Part shown: piece after piece, positions 57,701 to 64,000 of the stretch
Layout: each line of letters starts with the position of its first letter
Numbering within the stretch: the stretch's first letter is position 1
Origin: Paracoccus beibuensis
Lineage (GTDB): Bacteria; Pseudomonadota; Alphaproteobacteria; Rhodobacterales; Rhodobacteraceae
Assembly: GCF_026162625.1 (NCBI RefSeq)
Contig: NZ_JAOTBD010000011.1
Coordinates: forward strand, 30,141 to 94,140
DNA: 64,000 bases
Reading direction: 5' to 3'
The notes under the pieces: model-generated
Told to the model about the DNA's origin: nothing
The model's input: the letters and a program-made list of their open reading frames with translations, nothing else
The model's database searches: none
Program-made: the position numbers and the translations under genes

Positions 57701-58134
57701 GCCATGACCGGCTGGCCGGCGAACTGGCCTCGCCCCCGCCGGCCCCCGCGCCCGAGGAGACGCTGATGCCCGGACCGACCGGCGAACTGAACCGCCTGCA
57801 GACGCTGGCGCGCGGTCCTGTGCTGTGCCTCGGCCCCGGTCCAGAGGCGACGGCCGCCCAGGTGCAGGCCGTCACCCGTGGCGGCGGTCAAGCCGTCGCC
57901 GCAAGCGGAACGATCGATCCGCAGTGGCTCGAGTCGCTGCCGAACCTTGCGGGCGTCCTCTGGTGGGGCGACGACGAGATCGGTCGCGCCCTGGCGCAGG
58001 CGCTGTCGCGCCGATCGGGCCCGCTGGTGGCGCTGATCACCGCGATGCCGGATCGCGCCCATCTTTGCCACGAGCGGCACCTCTGCGTCGACACAACCGC
58101 CGCCGGCGGCAACGCGGCACTTCTGGCCGGCTGA
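54712..58134 (+). CDS. putA: Bifunctional proline dehydrogenase / P5C dehydrogenase
   Basis: Oxidises proline to glutamate in two steps; 1140 aa. It lacks the N-terminal ribbon-helix-helix DNA-binding domain of enteric PutA. The proline dehydrogenase barrel (about residues 85-520) has GKHLGESSSSMVNASTWALM, SIKLSALHPRYE, RLVKGAYWDTEMKRAQ and FATHNAHSVAAVLELA. The aldehyde dehydrogenase domain (about residues 560-1000) has ISPWNFPLAIFTGQIAAAL, the catalytic Glu in VAETGGLNAMIVDS, the catalytic Cys in FRSAGQRCSALRCL and EVFGPVLHV. A C-terminal region of about 140 residues is typical of long PutA. The start follows AAAGGGGACCGCCGA; expression is probably under the divergent putR. Confidence 0.93.
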   Translation: MYDLDPTDLGLDAKFQPEGPLLDRLIREAALSDQTRARISARAATLIRRIRAESKPTMMELMLAEYGLSTREGVALMCLAEAMLRVPDRATMDALIEDKIAPSDWGKHLGESSSSMVNASTWALMLTGRVLEDAQPGLAGTLRGAIRRLGEPVIRTAVTRAMREMGRQFVLGQTIEAALERAKGQEAKGYSYSYDMLGEAAMTARDAGRYAAEYRKAIAAIAGSCTKGSVRKNPGISIKLSALHPRYEVANEARVMAELVPVVLELAQQARAANMGLNIDAEEQDRLALSLKVIEAVLSGPSLAGWDGFGVVVQAYGKRAGAAIDRLHALATRLDRRIMVRLVKGAYWDTEMKRAQVEGLPGFPLYTSKTATDVSYLSLATRLLRMSDRIYPQFATHNAHSVAAVLELAGNLGAAEGTFEFQRLHGMGERLHDIVLRDHGTACRIYAPVGAHRDLLAYLVRRLLENGANSSFVNQIVDDAVSPEEIARDPFDALATARVPEALLAPDAIYGDGRVNARGFDQTAEDELARIFAARDVAIANAGPATTAEATGAAVPVLNPATGDVLAQITEADEGTVARAIDAACTWDAPAATRAGVLRRAADLYEAEFGPIFGLVAREAGKTLNDAVAELREAVDFLRYYAQQGESRSEAPRGIIAAISPWNFPLAIFTGQIAAALMAGNGVLAKPAEQTPLIAALAVRLLHQAGVPATALQLLPGDGATVGAALTRAVRIDGVVFTGGTDTARLIATSMAKHMRPGTPLVAETGGLNAMIVDSTALPEQAVRDIVASSFRSAGQRCSALRCLYVQEDVAPHVIRMIQGAMDELTVGDPWNLATDVGPVIDAEAQSGIMAYLADGKRRILHQVPVPSQGRFVPPTLMKVSGIEEMDQEVFGPVLHVATYKSRDLDKVVAAINGRGYGLTFGLHTRIDSRVQEVTEAINVGNIYVNRNQVGATVGSQPFGGEGLSGTGPKAGGPLYLPRFFAPATPKAGAPWRTADSHDRLAGELASPPPAPAPEETLMPGPTGELNRLQTLARGPVLCLGPGPEATAAQVQAVTRGGGQAVAASGTIDPQWLESLPNLAGVLWWGDDEIGRALAQALSRRSGPLVALITAMPDRAHLCHERHLCVDTTAAGGNAALLAG

Positions 58135-58160
58135 CCCGCCGCCCCATTCAGACAACAGGC

Positions 58161-58185
58161 GTCCGGTCGATCGAACGGTCCGGAC
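58161..58185. terminator. Inverted repeat 3' of putA
   Basis: GTCCGG (58161-58166) and CCGGAC (58180-58185) are perfect inverted arms 27 bases after the putA stop, with a TCGATCGA palindrome between them. It could end putA transcription or mark the edge of the adjacent insertion-sequence remnant. No T-run follows. Confidence 0.3.
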
Positions 58186-58272
58186 ACTGGTATATTCCTC
58201 AAAGGATGCGTCGTCGGAACCGGACGCGCACAACGTGTTGCTGGACCAAGCAAAGATGGGACCCATGTCTTC

Positions 58273-59307
58273 TTAACCTTCTTGGCTGACGAATTACATG
58301 ACGGTTATCGACCGGTCTGCGGCCCATGTTGCGATAGCCGAGATGTGGCCGTTCTGGGTTGCAGTGGATGAGCCGGGCCTCGAGCTCGGCCTGCAGGGTC
58401 TCGATGCTGTCGTGGAACGTCTCGTGCATCTTGATGCGGAAGAAATCTTCCAGGGTGGTGCCGTTCAATCGCTCGACGGAACCGTTGGTTTTCGGCATCC
58501 GGACTTTTGTGCGACGATGCTCGATGCCGTTGAGGTCGAGGTGGAGCTCGTAGGGGTGGTTCTCGGCCCCGCAGAATTCCCGGCCGTTGTCGGTCGGCAC
58601 GGCTTGCACCGGCAGGCCCAGGTCGGCGCAGAAGGGCAGCATGTCATCGTGCAGGACAGCCGCCGCCGGGTGCTTGGAGACGTGCGAGACAAGCGAAGGC
58701 ACAGGAGCCGCAGGTGGCGGCCACCGCATGCAGGTAGACCTTTCCTACGCCCTTCAGGTTGCCGGCAAGGAAGGTCTCGGCTGACAAGAGTTCGCCCGGC
58801 GCGTCACCACATGCCGCTCGCGGAAGCAGGGGTTCGATTTCTCCGGAAAGGCAGCCCGCTCGGGCGTGATGTCGATGGCGCGGCCGGCATCGGCCTCCTC
58901 CAGAGCCAGCCAGCGCTCGATCCTGGTGCCCAGGCCGTTGTCGTTGAGCAGCTTCTGATTGGTGACGGCAGACCGCGTGCCTTCAAGCGAGAGGATCGCC
59001 TCCAGCCGGTTGCAGCCATGGGCCGGGTGCTCGAGGGCCAGCGCCTTGATCCGCTCCCACGACCTCCGGGGCGGTCGCCTGCGAGTGGGACGTGTGGATC
59101 GGCGGCAGGTCTTTCAGGCCCTCGAAGCCCCGGGTCTGAAAACGCCGCTCCCATTCATGAAAGCCGGTGCGGTCCATCCCCCGCCGGCCGCACGCTTCCG
59201 CCACATCGCCAACTCGCGCGCAAGTTCCAGCACGCTCATGCGCTGCAGCGCCACCTTGCCGACAGCATCGTGCGGCGGAGACTTCCCGGTCTTCGATGAT
59301 CCATCAT
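58273..59307 (-). pseudogene. IS481-family transposase, frameshifted
   Basis: Pieces in several frames match an IS481-type DDE transposase: KVALQRMSVLELARELA, then CGRRGMDRTGFHEWERRFQT and RGFEGLKDLPPIH in another frame. The catalytic part has AVPTDNGREFCGAENHPYEL, RTKVRMPKTNGSVERLNGT and NPERPHLGYRNMGRRPVD. An extra base after RRPVD puts the natural end (VSQEG, stop at 58273) out of frame, and a frameshift lies close to the start (Met at 59307, preceded by GGGAGGAATT). Part of the middle is also poorly conserved. The terminal inverted repeats could not be defined. Confidence 0.82.
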
Positions 59308-59340
59308 GGGGAATTCCTCCCTTCCCGAAATGGCACGGAA

Positions 59341-60076
59341 AGAAGGTTGAGAGGACACGCAGTTCATGTGGTGTCTGGGACTTGGGCTCCAAAGCTACCT
59401 CCTGCGGCGCTACGACGTCGAAGCCACATGCGACGGCAAGACCGACCCGTTTGACGTCCTGCATGGTGGCGCAGATCCAAGCGGCTGGTGGCAAGCTCCA
59501 GACACCGGCGGCGCATCGTCAGTGGGGCCGCAAAAATGGCCCTGCCAGAAAGGCAGGGCCAGTCACAGGGAAGGAACAATCACAACCATAGCGCGAATTG
59601 ATGATGCCTGCCACCCGACACCTTGCCTTGCTTCGGTGACCCCCGAAGACCGCATCGGGGAAATCGTCCGGAAATGCGCGCGCGGACCAGCATATGTTGA
59701 AGACCCGACTGAGACCTTCAGACCGTATCTTCCGACCGAAGTAATAGTCTTCTTGCACTCGACAAGTGCGATCTCACGATGTGATCCGAATCACAACTCG
59801 AGGTTACTCAGTCTAGCTTCATGAAACCTTGTAACTTCGCCGTTCCGGCGCTGCCTTTGACTGCCGGCGCCTCGGTCAATGGGTAAGAGTGGTGCGCCTT
59901 GCGATCGAGTTCCACCTTGTCATCCCCGCTAGCGACGTTCCCAACCCCGGACTTGCAGACGACCCCTGTCATCGCCGGCGAGATCTATGTTCCGACTTCC
60001 GCCGAAGAATTCGACGAGGAAAGGGTCTCCTACTGATGCGGCTTCGGAAGCGGCGGCATCTGAGCTCTGTCGCGCC
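59341..60076. other. 736-base region without an identifiable gene, between IS remnants
   Basis: No gene could be supported. The minus strand of 59360-59500 (VKRVGLAVACGFDVVAPQEV) looks protein-like but has no recognised relative. An intrinsic-terminator-like hairpin for minus-strand transcription lies at 59531-59561. A GCACT/AGTGC inverted pair lies at 59755-59769. The plus frame ending at 60036 (GEIYVPTSAEEFDEERVSY, then stop) looks like the C-terminus of a lost gene but is closed by a stop 48 codons upstream. Base composition at 59560-59830 is noticeably less GC-rich than the rest. Confidence 0.5.
59531..59561 (-). terminator. Rho-independent terminator (minus strand) without an intact upstream gene
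   Basis: Read on the minus strand, a perfect 10-bp stem (TGGCCCTGCC / GGCAGGGCCA, loop of five bases) is followed directly by TTTTT. This is a textbook intrinsic terminator. No intact gene lies upstream on that strand, so it belongs to a lost gene, a small RNA or an IS remnant. Confidence 0.7.
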
Positions 60077-60369
60077 TCATTTGCCGGTCCACGGCTTGAG
60101 CATCAGTGACAAAAATCGTTGGCGACGACCAGCTCTCCGATCTTGGCGCGCAGTGACCGACCCGTTTCCTCATCCACCTCCGCAGGCTTTCGGCTGCCCC
60201 GCGCGAAGATATCCGCAGCGCCGTCCAGAAGCGATTTCTTCCACAGGTGGATCATCGTCGGATCCACGCCATATCCGGCCGCCAGCTCCGACACCGTGCG
60301 CGCGCCCTCAACGGCCTCCAGCGCCACACGGGCCTTGAAGCCCGCGTGATGATTTCTGCGCTTCCGCAT
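60077..60369 (-). pseudogene. IS3-family transposase OrfA with a one-base frameshift
   Basis: OrfA of an IS3-group element (HTH protein). MRKRRNHHAGFKARVALEAV and RTVSELAAGYGVDPTMIHLW form the HTH; the C-terminus has TGRSLRAKIGELVVANDF. A T-run (five Ts near 60113) lacks one base relative to the expected reading, so the frame ends prematurely at FCH. In the alternate frame the usual ending LKPWTGK and stop follow at 60077. GAGGAGATCC precedes the Met. No OrfB of the same element follows; it was lost. Confidence 0.8.
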
Positions 60370-60453
60370 TCCGGATCTCCTCGTCTTTGGAGATCAGCAA
60401 ACGTCAGATCGTAGCCTCCGTCACTGTCCGATTTGCGGGAAGGAGCTCAGACT

Positions 60454-61308
60454 TCACGTCGCGACGGCGGCAACCAGAGCGTCATGATCCGCCAGCCTCC
60501 CCGCCAGGATCGCCTGCTTCCATTGCCGCAGGTCGTCCCCCTCCCCCTGGGCTGCCGACCCAAAGGTCCTGAACGGCTGCCAACTCTTGTCGATTCGAGT
60601 GGCGACCATTCCGCCAGCCGCCTCGACAAGCACCAGACCCGAAGCGACATCCCAGATATTCGGCGTGTCAATGCGGCAGGCCTCCAGCAGTCCGGCAGCG
60701 ACGAAGGCAAGCTCGATGGCTGCTGAACCCGTCTTTCGACCATCACGGGAACCAGTTGTTGCCGGGATCTGCGGTAGGCCCACCAGGCGCCGCCGTACCG
60801 CCGGGTTTGCAGCAAGCTCAACTTCCTCCCCATCGAACCGCAGATGACCGCCCTTGCATGCGTGATAGACACCGGGCCGCAGGGCATGGCTGGTCGAGCA
60901 CCAGGTGGCGCCTGCGATGGGCCTGCCCTTGTAGACGACGCCAATGGCCGCGGCGAAGAGGGGAAACCCGTTGACGAAGTTGGTGGTCCCGTCGATCGGA
61001 TCGACCGCCCAGACAAAGTCGTGGTTCCTGCCCGGCCGGTCGTCATACTCTTCGCCGATGATGTCATGCTCCGGAAAATGTTCGTTCAGGCGCATGCGGA
61101 CGATCTTCTCGACGCGTTGGTCGACCTCGGACACCGGATCGCGCAGGGCGTCCTGTCCCGCCTCCGAAGTCTTGTAACGCACTGTCAGCAACGTGCCCAA
61201 GGCGCCCTGGATCTCGGCCGCGGCAAGTCGCGCCAGTTCGACGGCCAGTTGCTCGATCTCCGCAAGAGTTGCGGGATCAACGGGTGGATCGACGTTGGGG
61301 TCTGTCAT
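60454..61308 (-). CDS. Inositol-monophosphatase-family phosphatase
   Basis: Mg-dependent, Li-sensitive phosphatase family (284 aa). Motifs: DPVSEVDQRVEKIVRMRL, metal-binding Glu residues in IIGEEYDD, the signature WAVDPIDGTTNFVNGFPLFA and the last ligand in CRIDTPNIWDVASGLVLVEA. Family members hydrolyse inositol phosphate, 3'-phosphoadenosine 5'-phosphate or fructose bisphosphate. It lies six bases after the lipid-kinase-like gene and is probably co-transcribed with it; together they suggest phosphoinositide or phosphatidate metabolism, by inference. It is intact although surrounded by IS remnants. Confidence 0.88.
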   Translation of the reverse strand: MTDPNVDPPVDPATLAEIEQLAVELARLAAAEIQGALGTLLTVRYKTSEAGQDALRDPVSEVDQRVEKIVRMRLNEHFPEHDIIGEEYDDRPGRNHDFVWAVDPIDGTTNFVNGFPLFAAAIGVVYKGRPIAGATWCSTSHALRPGVYHACKGGHLRFDGEEVELAANPAVRRRLVGLPQIPATTGSRDGRKTGSAAIELAFVAAGLLEACRIDTPNIWDVASGLVLVEAAGGMVATRIDKSWQPFRTFGSAAQGEGDDLRQWKQAILAGRLADHDALVAAVAT

Positions 61309-61314
61309 CTTCAG

Positions 61315-62196
61315 TCACCTCTTCTTCGGGGCTGCAGCAGGCAGAAGAACGTGGCGGGGATCGTCATCGATCCTAAGTTCGATCCGCTGCCCGCCGACCT
61401 CTTCGACGTGATCGTCGATTCTGAGCAGGATCTGTCGATCCACCTCGAATGACACGTTACGGCCCGACAGGACCTGCACCGGAGGCGCTGCCTCGTCCGG
61501 TGCGTTCAGCCATTCCAGCATGTCCAGCCGCCGCTCCTTCCCCAGCAGAACAACCGAGAACCGGCCGTCATATGCGCCGACCGCTGGTGCCAATGGAAGG
61601 CGGGGGCCAGAATGGCTCATCGTCAGCGCCTCGGCCATCAGCCAGCGCCCCCTGATCCGCTGGCCATCGACCACCATCTCGGCGGACACGGGGTCGATAT
61701 CGGCCAGTGCCGTGGCGAGGCCGCGGCGACCATTGAGGATCTTTTCACGTCTGCTGATCGGTGTCGGCTTCTTGTGGTCGATCGATGTGGCAAGGGCACC
61801 GAAGCCCGCGCCTTCGAGGATGATCCGCTCACCCGAAGACGTGCGGATCCGGCCAACATGGAAGGGGCGCTGTTCCGCTGCCTCCGGCCAGCCGCCAGAA
61901 AGCAGTGAGTGGCGCCCGAACCCCAGGCTGGTGGCGACGTTGTTCGAGCCCCCCAACGGGATGATGCCGAATGGACGGCTGCGGTCTGGCATTTGCGCGA
62001 CGAGCTTGCACACCGTGCCGTCACCCCCAGCCACGACCACGACGTCGAAGTCTTTGGCCAGGCACTCTGGGAACGCACGGCTGGCGGAGGAACAATAGTC
62101 GGCTTGGATGCCTTCCGCCTCCAGCTCTGCGAGAAGTTCTTTTCTCGAGTGATCGCCGGAACCCGCGGCGGGATTGTGGAACAACAGTGCGCGCAT
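61315..62196 (-). CDS. Diacylglycerol/lipid kinase-family protein
   Basis: A DAGK-catalytic-domain protein (293 aa) that phosphorylates a lipid such as diacylglycerol. The nucleotide site is VVVVAGGDGTVCKLVAQMP with GGDGT at about residues 58-62, and GIIPLGGSNNVATSLGFGRH is the second conserved loop. The start RALLFHNPAAGSGDHSRKEL is the usual N-terminal strand with a phosphate-binding Pro-Ala-Ala-Gly loop. The C-terminal two thirds form the beta-sandwich with VLLGKERRLDMLEWL. It starts 63 bases from the right end of the IS3 orfB remnant, so its promoter may have been replaced by IS-derived sequence. Confidence 0.88.
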   Translation of the reverse strand: MRALLFHNPAAGSGDHSRKELLAELEAEGIQADYCSSASRAFPECLAKDFDVVVVAGGDGTVCKLVAQMPDRSRPFGIIPLGGSNNVATSLGFGRHSLLSGGWPEAAEQRPFHVGRIRTSSGERIILEGAGFGALATSIDHKKPTPISRREKILNGRRGLATALADIDPVSAEMVVDGQRIRGRWLMAEALTMSHSGPRLPLAPAVGAYDGRFSVVLLGKERRLDMLEWLNAPDEAAPPVQVLSGRNVSFEVDRQILLRIDDHVEEVGGQRIELRIDDDPRHVLLPAAAPKKR

Positions 62197-62258
62197 CTGG
62201 GTCAGGCTTCCTTGCGATCTATTCCTGCATCAACTTACGCCTGCGACTTCGGTTGCAC

Positions 62259-62880
62259 TGAACCGCGCCGGGTTCGCCGGAGGCTGATTTCAGCTCGTGA
62301 CGCGGCCATGTTTGCAGTTTCCAGAACGGCCTTGAAGTTTGCCTCGGCTTCTGCTGACGGGATGTTCCCGATCGTCTCGAGCAGGCGGCGGTTGTCGACC
62401 CGCCAGCCGACGATCCGCCGGGCATAGGCGTCGATGACGAACACCACATAAACGAACCCCTCCAGGTGGCGACATGGGTAAAGTCGCTGACCCAAAGCAT
62501 GTTCGAAGCGGACACGTGGAACTGCCTCTTCATCTTGTCCGATGGGCATGGAGCCTTCTTGTCGGGCGCCGTTGTTCTGTGCGGCTTGCCGCGGATAATG
62601 CATTGAACATCCAAACCCTTCACGATCCTGGCGACTGTGCACGGGGCGACAGCGAAGCCATCCCGAACCAGCTGTCGCCAGACCTTCCGCTCGCCCCGAC
62701 CTTCCGGACACCATAGCCACGCCAGTTCTCCGCGAAGACGCGCTCGATCTCGGGCCGCAGGACCGTATCACGCCTGGCGCGGTCGGGTGTCTCGACGAGT
62801 TGCACGGGGTCTGTTGGCTTTGGCCACCGGGGAGATGGCCAGCCGCACTGTCGATCTTCGCCCTCGAACCCGCAAGGCGC
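62259..62880 (-). pseudogene. IS3-family transposase OrfB with internal deletion
   Basis: The remains of a DDE transposase. The N-terminal part (RARRDTVLRPEIERVFAEN, then YGVRKV, CIIRGKPHRTTAPDKKAPCP) leads to WVSDFTHVATW and VYVVFVIDAYARRIVGWRVD, which carry the first catalytic Asp residue. From WRVD the sequence jumps straight to NRRLLETIGNIPSAEAEANF, which belongs to the C-terminus. About 100 residues, including the second Asp and the Glu of the active site, are missing. Frameshifts also lie around 62480-62640. The right terminal repeat TGAACCGCGCCGG is at 62259-62271. The OrfA-like remnant at 60.1-60.4 kb has a different leader, so it probably belongs to another element. Confidence 0.78.
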
Positions 62881-63029
62881 GGGCCGGATCACACATGGTC
62901 GATATCCGGAAGGTCGCGGACGGGCTCTACAAAATCTGCCATTCTTTCTCGAAGCCCGGCCCCCGCGTCGGCCAGAAAATCGAACTCGAAGGCACGCCTT
63001 GGTCCGTCGCCCTGCACCCTCGCGGCCTC

Positions 63030-63885
63030 CAATCAAGGGAGGCTGTAGCCCGCAGCTGGGAGGTATCCGTTGAATCCGAAACCGACGAGGGCGCGGCCAC
63101 GATCATCGACTTCATGCCGGTGCGCATCGACAGGCAGATCTCGGACGTGGTCAGGATCGTCGCTGGCCGCCGCGGGCGAATGGAGTTGAGCCTACGCTTC
63201 GACTACGGGCGCATCATCCCGTGGTCAGCGAGGCCGAGGCCGAGGACGGCGTGCGCCCGCGCCGGACCCCATGCGGTGCGGCTCATGGCACCGGTTGCCG
63301 TCCACGACCCGGACCAGACGCTGGTGGCTGCTTTCACGATCAGCGAAGGCCAGCAGGTCCCCTTCTCTCTCGCCTATTCGGAGTCGCACCTTCCCATTCC
63401 GCAAAGCTGCCAGCCGTTCGCGGCCTTGGTCGAGACCGAGCGCTTCTGGCCGGACTGGGCTGGCCGCTGCCATTACGATGGCCCGTGGAAGGACGCGGTG
63501 ATGCGGTCGCTGGTCACGGTCAAGGTGCTGACCTGTCGTCCGTCCGGCGGCATCGTCGCCGCACCGACCACCTCGTGGCCGGAACATCCGGGCGGCGCGC
63601 GGAACTGGGACTATCGCTTCTGCTGGCTCCGCGATGCGTCGTTCTCGCTCGTGTCGCTTCTGAACGCCGGTTATCGCAAGGAAGCCGAGAACTGGTGCAA
63701 CTGGCTTTTGCGCGCGGTCGCAGGCGCGGCCTCTCAGGTGCAGCCGCTTTACGGCATCGGGGCCGAGCATCGCAACGACGAGGTGATCCTGGACTGGCTG
63801 CCGGGCTTTGCACAGTCGCGTCCGGTGCGGATCGGCAATGCAGCCTACAAGCAGTTGCAGATCGACCTGTTCGGATGCGTGAGGC
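63030..63885 (+). pseudogene. GH15 glucoamylase/trehalase-like gene, truncated at both ends
   Basis: A piece of a glycoside hydrolase family 15 protein. Preserved blocks: TDEGAATIIDFMPVRID, LSLRFDYGRIIPW, QVPFSLAYSESHLPIP, the family signature GGARNWDYRFCWLRDASFSL and DWLPGFAQSRPVRIGNAAYK. The N-terminus is lost before about 63030, where sequence next to the IS3 remnant begins. The C-terminus stops at QLQIDLFG, where the IS5-family end begins. Both catalytic Glu regions of the intact enzyme would lie at least partly outside. A short region around 63220-63270 is out of frame with the family pattern, indicating two compensating frameshifts. Confidence 0.82.
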
Positions 63886-64000
63886 TTTGTTGCACAAAGT
63901 CTTAAGGGGGATTCAGCTGGCGAATCTGGCGTGGTAGCCGTGCTGCATGAGCAGACCCACGCCGCCGAGCTACAAGACCAAGAACTGGCCAGCGTATAAC
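63883..64000 (+). mobile_element. Left end of an IS5-family insertion sequence (runs off the window)
   Basis: GGCTTTGTTGCACAAAG at 63883-63899 is the terminal repeat typical of IS5-group elements. It interrupts the GH15 gene and is followed by a short leader and the first 18 codons of a transposase. The other end lies outside, so target-site duplication cannot be checked. Confidence 0.82.
63947..64000 (+). CDS. IS5-family transposase, N-terminal part
   Basis: The first 18 codons (MSRPTPPSYKTKNWPAYN) match the common start of IS5-group DDE transposases. The rest lies beyond the window, so it is not known whether the element is intact. Confidence 0.78.
   Translation, partial: MSRPTPPSYKTKNWPAYN

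Noticed and set aside
58161..58185. Terminal inverted repeat of the IS481 element at the putA end.
   Set aside because: I could not find a matching copy at the other end near 59340-59380; only GACAC is shared, which is too short.
54736..58266. A very long open frame (about 1176 codons) on the minus strand opposite putA.
   Set aside because: It is the antisense shadow of a GC-rich gene: the product is a Gly/Arg/His/Asp-rich string without domains, and putA is unambiguous on the other strand.
60077..62880. One composite IS3 element with orfA and orfB separated by two cargo genes.
   Set aside because: The leader upstream of OrfA does not match the TGAACCGC terminal repeat type of the OrfB remnant, so the fragments most likely come from different elements.

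Overview
The window is GC-rich, densely coded DNA (third codon positions mostly G/C) from an alphaproteobacterium of the Rhodobacterales. Paracoccus or a close relative is my best guess. It rests on a SmoEFGK-MtlK polyol uptake cluster, glycine betaine monooxygenase GbcAB, a PutA without an N-terminal DNA-binding domain next to a divergent Lrp-type regulator, a LuxR/LuxI pair and the codon use. The genus cannot be proven from this sequence alone. I see no rRNA, tRNA, CRISPR array or replication origin.

Left part (1-26.5 kb). A hybrid histidine kinase cut by the window edge is followed by two small membrane-protein genes. Next comes a sulfate ABC transporter operon (cysA, sbp, cysT, cysW; each junction an ATGA overlap). 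It runs into a 5-oxoprolinase-type cluster: pxpA, a pxpB-pxpC fusion, and a biotin carboxylase carrying its own biotinyl domain. Then follows a trehalose/glycogen operon, treZ-treY-glgC-glgX, with small genes on both sides. On the minus strand lies a polyol catabolism operon: HAD phosphatase, SorC-type regulator, SmoE, SmoF, SmoG, SmoK, MtlK.

Middle (26.5-50.3 kb). A nucleotidyltransferase-fold gene sits behind four TGTTCAACA-like half-sites. It is followed by a nucleoside hydrolase, two neighbouring decayed genes (a renalase-like oxidoreductase and an ABC1/UbiB kinase), and a Ku-LigD end-joining pair. Then come UDP-glucose dehydrogenase, malate synthase G divergent from gbcAB, De Ley-Doudoroff enzymes dgoA-dgoK, an MBL-like protein with a disulfide oxidoreductase, and a quorum-sensing locus (luxR divergent from a 67-aa gene that overlaps luxI). 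A PhnD-PhnC-PhnE transporter with a double-length permease closes the section.

Right part (50.4-64 kb). A relic of a selenocysteine/formate dehydrogenase locus comes first: an internal piece of fdnG joined by deletion to the 3' half of selA, then a frameshifted selB. Next is the intact putR/putA pair. The last 6 kb is an insertion-sequence graveyard: a broken IS481-family transposase, an IS3 orfA, an IS3 orfB lacking its catalytic middle, a GH15 enzyme truncated at both ends, and the left end of an IS5-family element at the window edge. An intact inositol-phosphatase-like and diacylglycerol-kinase-like gene pair lies inside it.

Functionally the window is dominated by nutrient capture and catabolism (sulfate, 5-oxoproline, polyols, glycine betaine, 2-keto-3-deoxygalactonate, proline, phosphonates) and compatible-solute/storage carbohydrate metabolism. 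Gene decay clusters at 29-31 kb and 50-64 kb.
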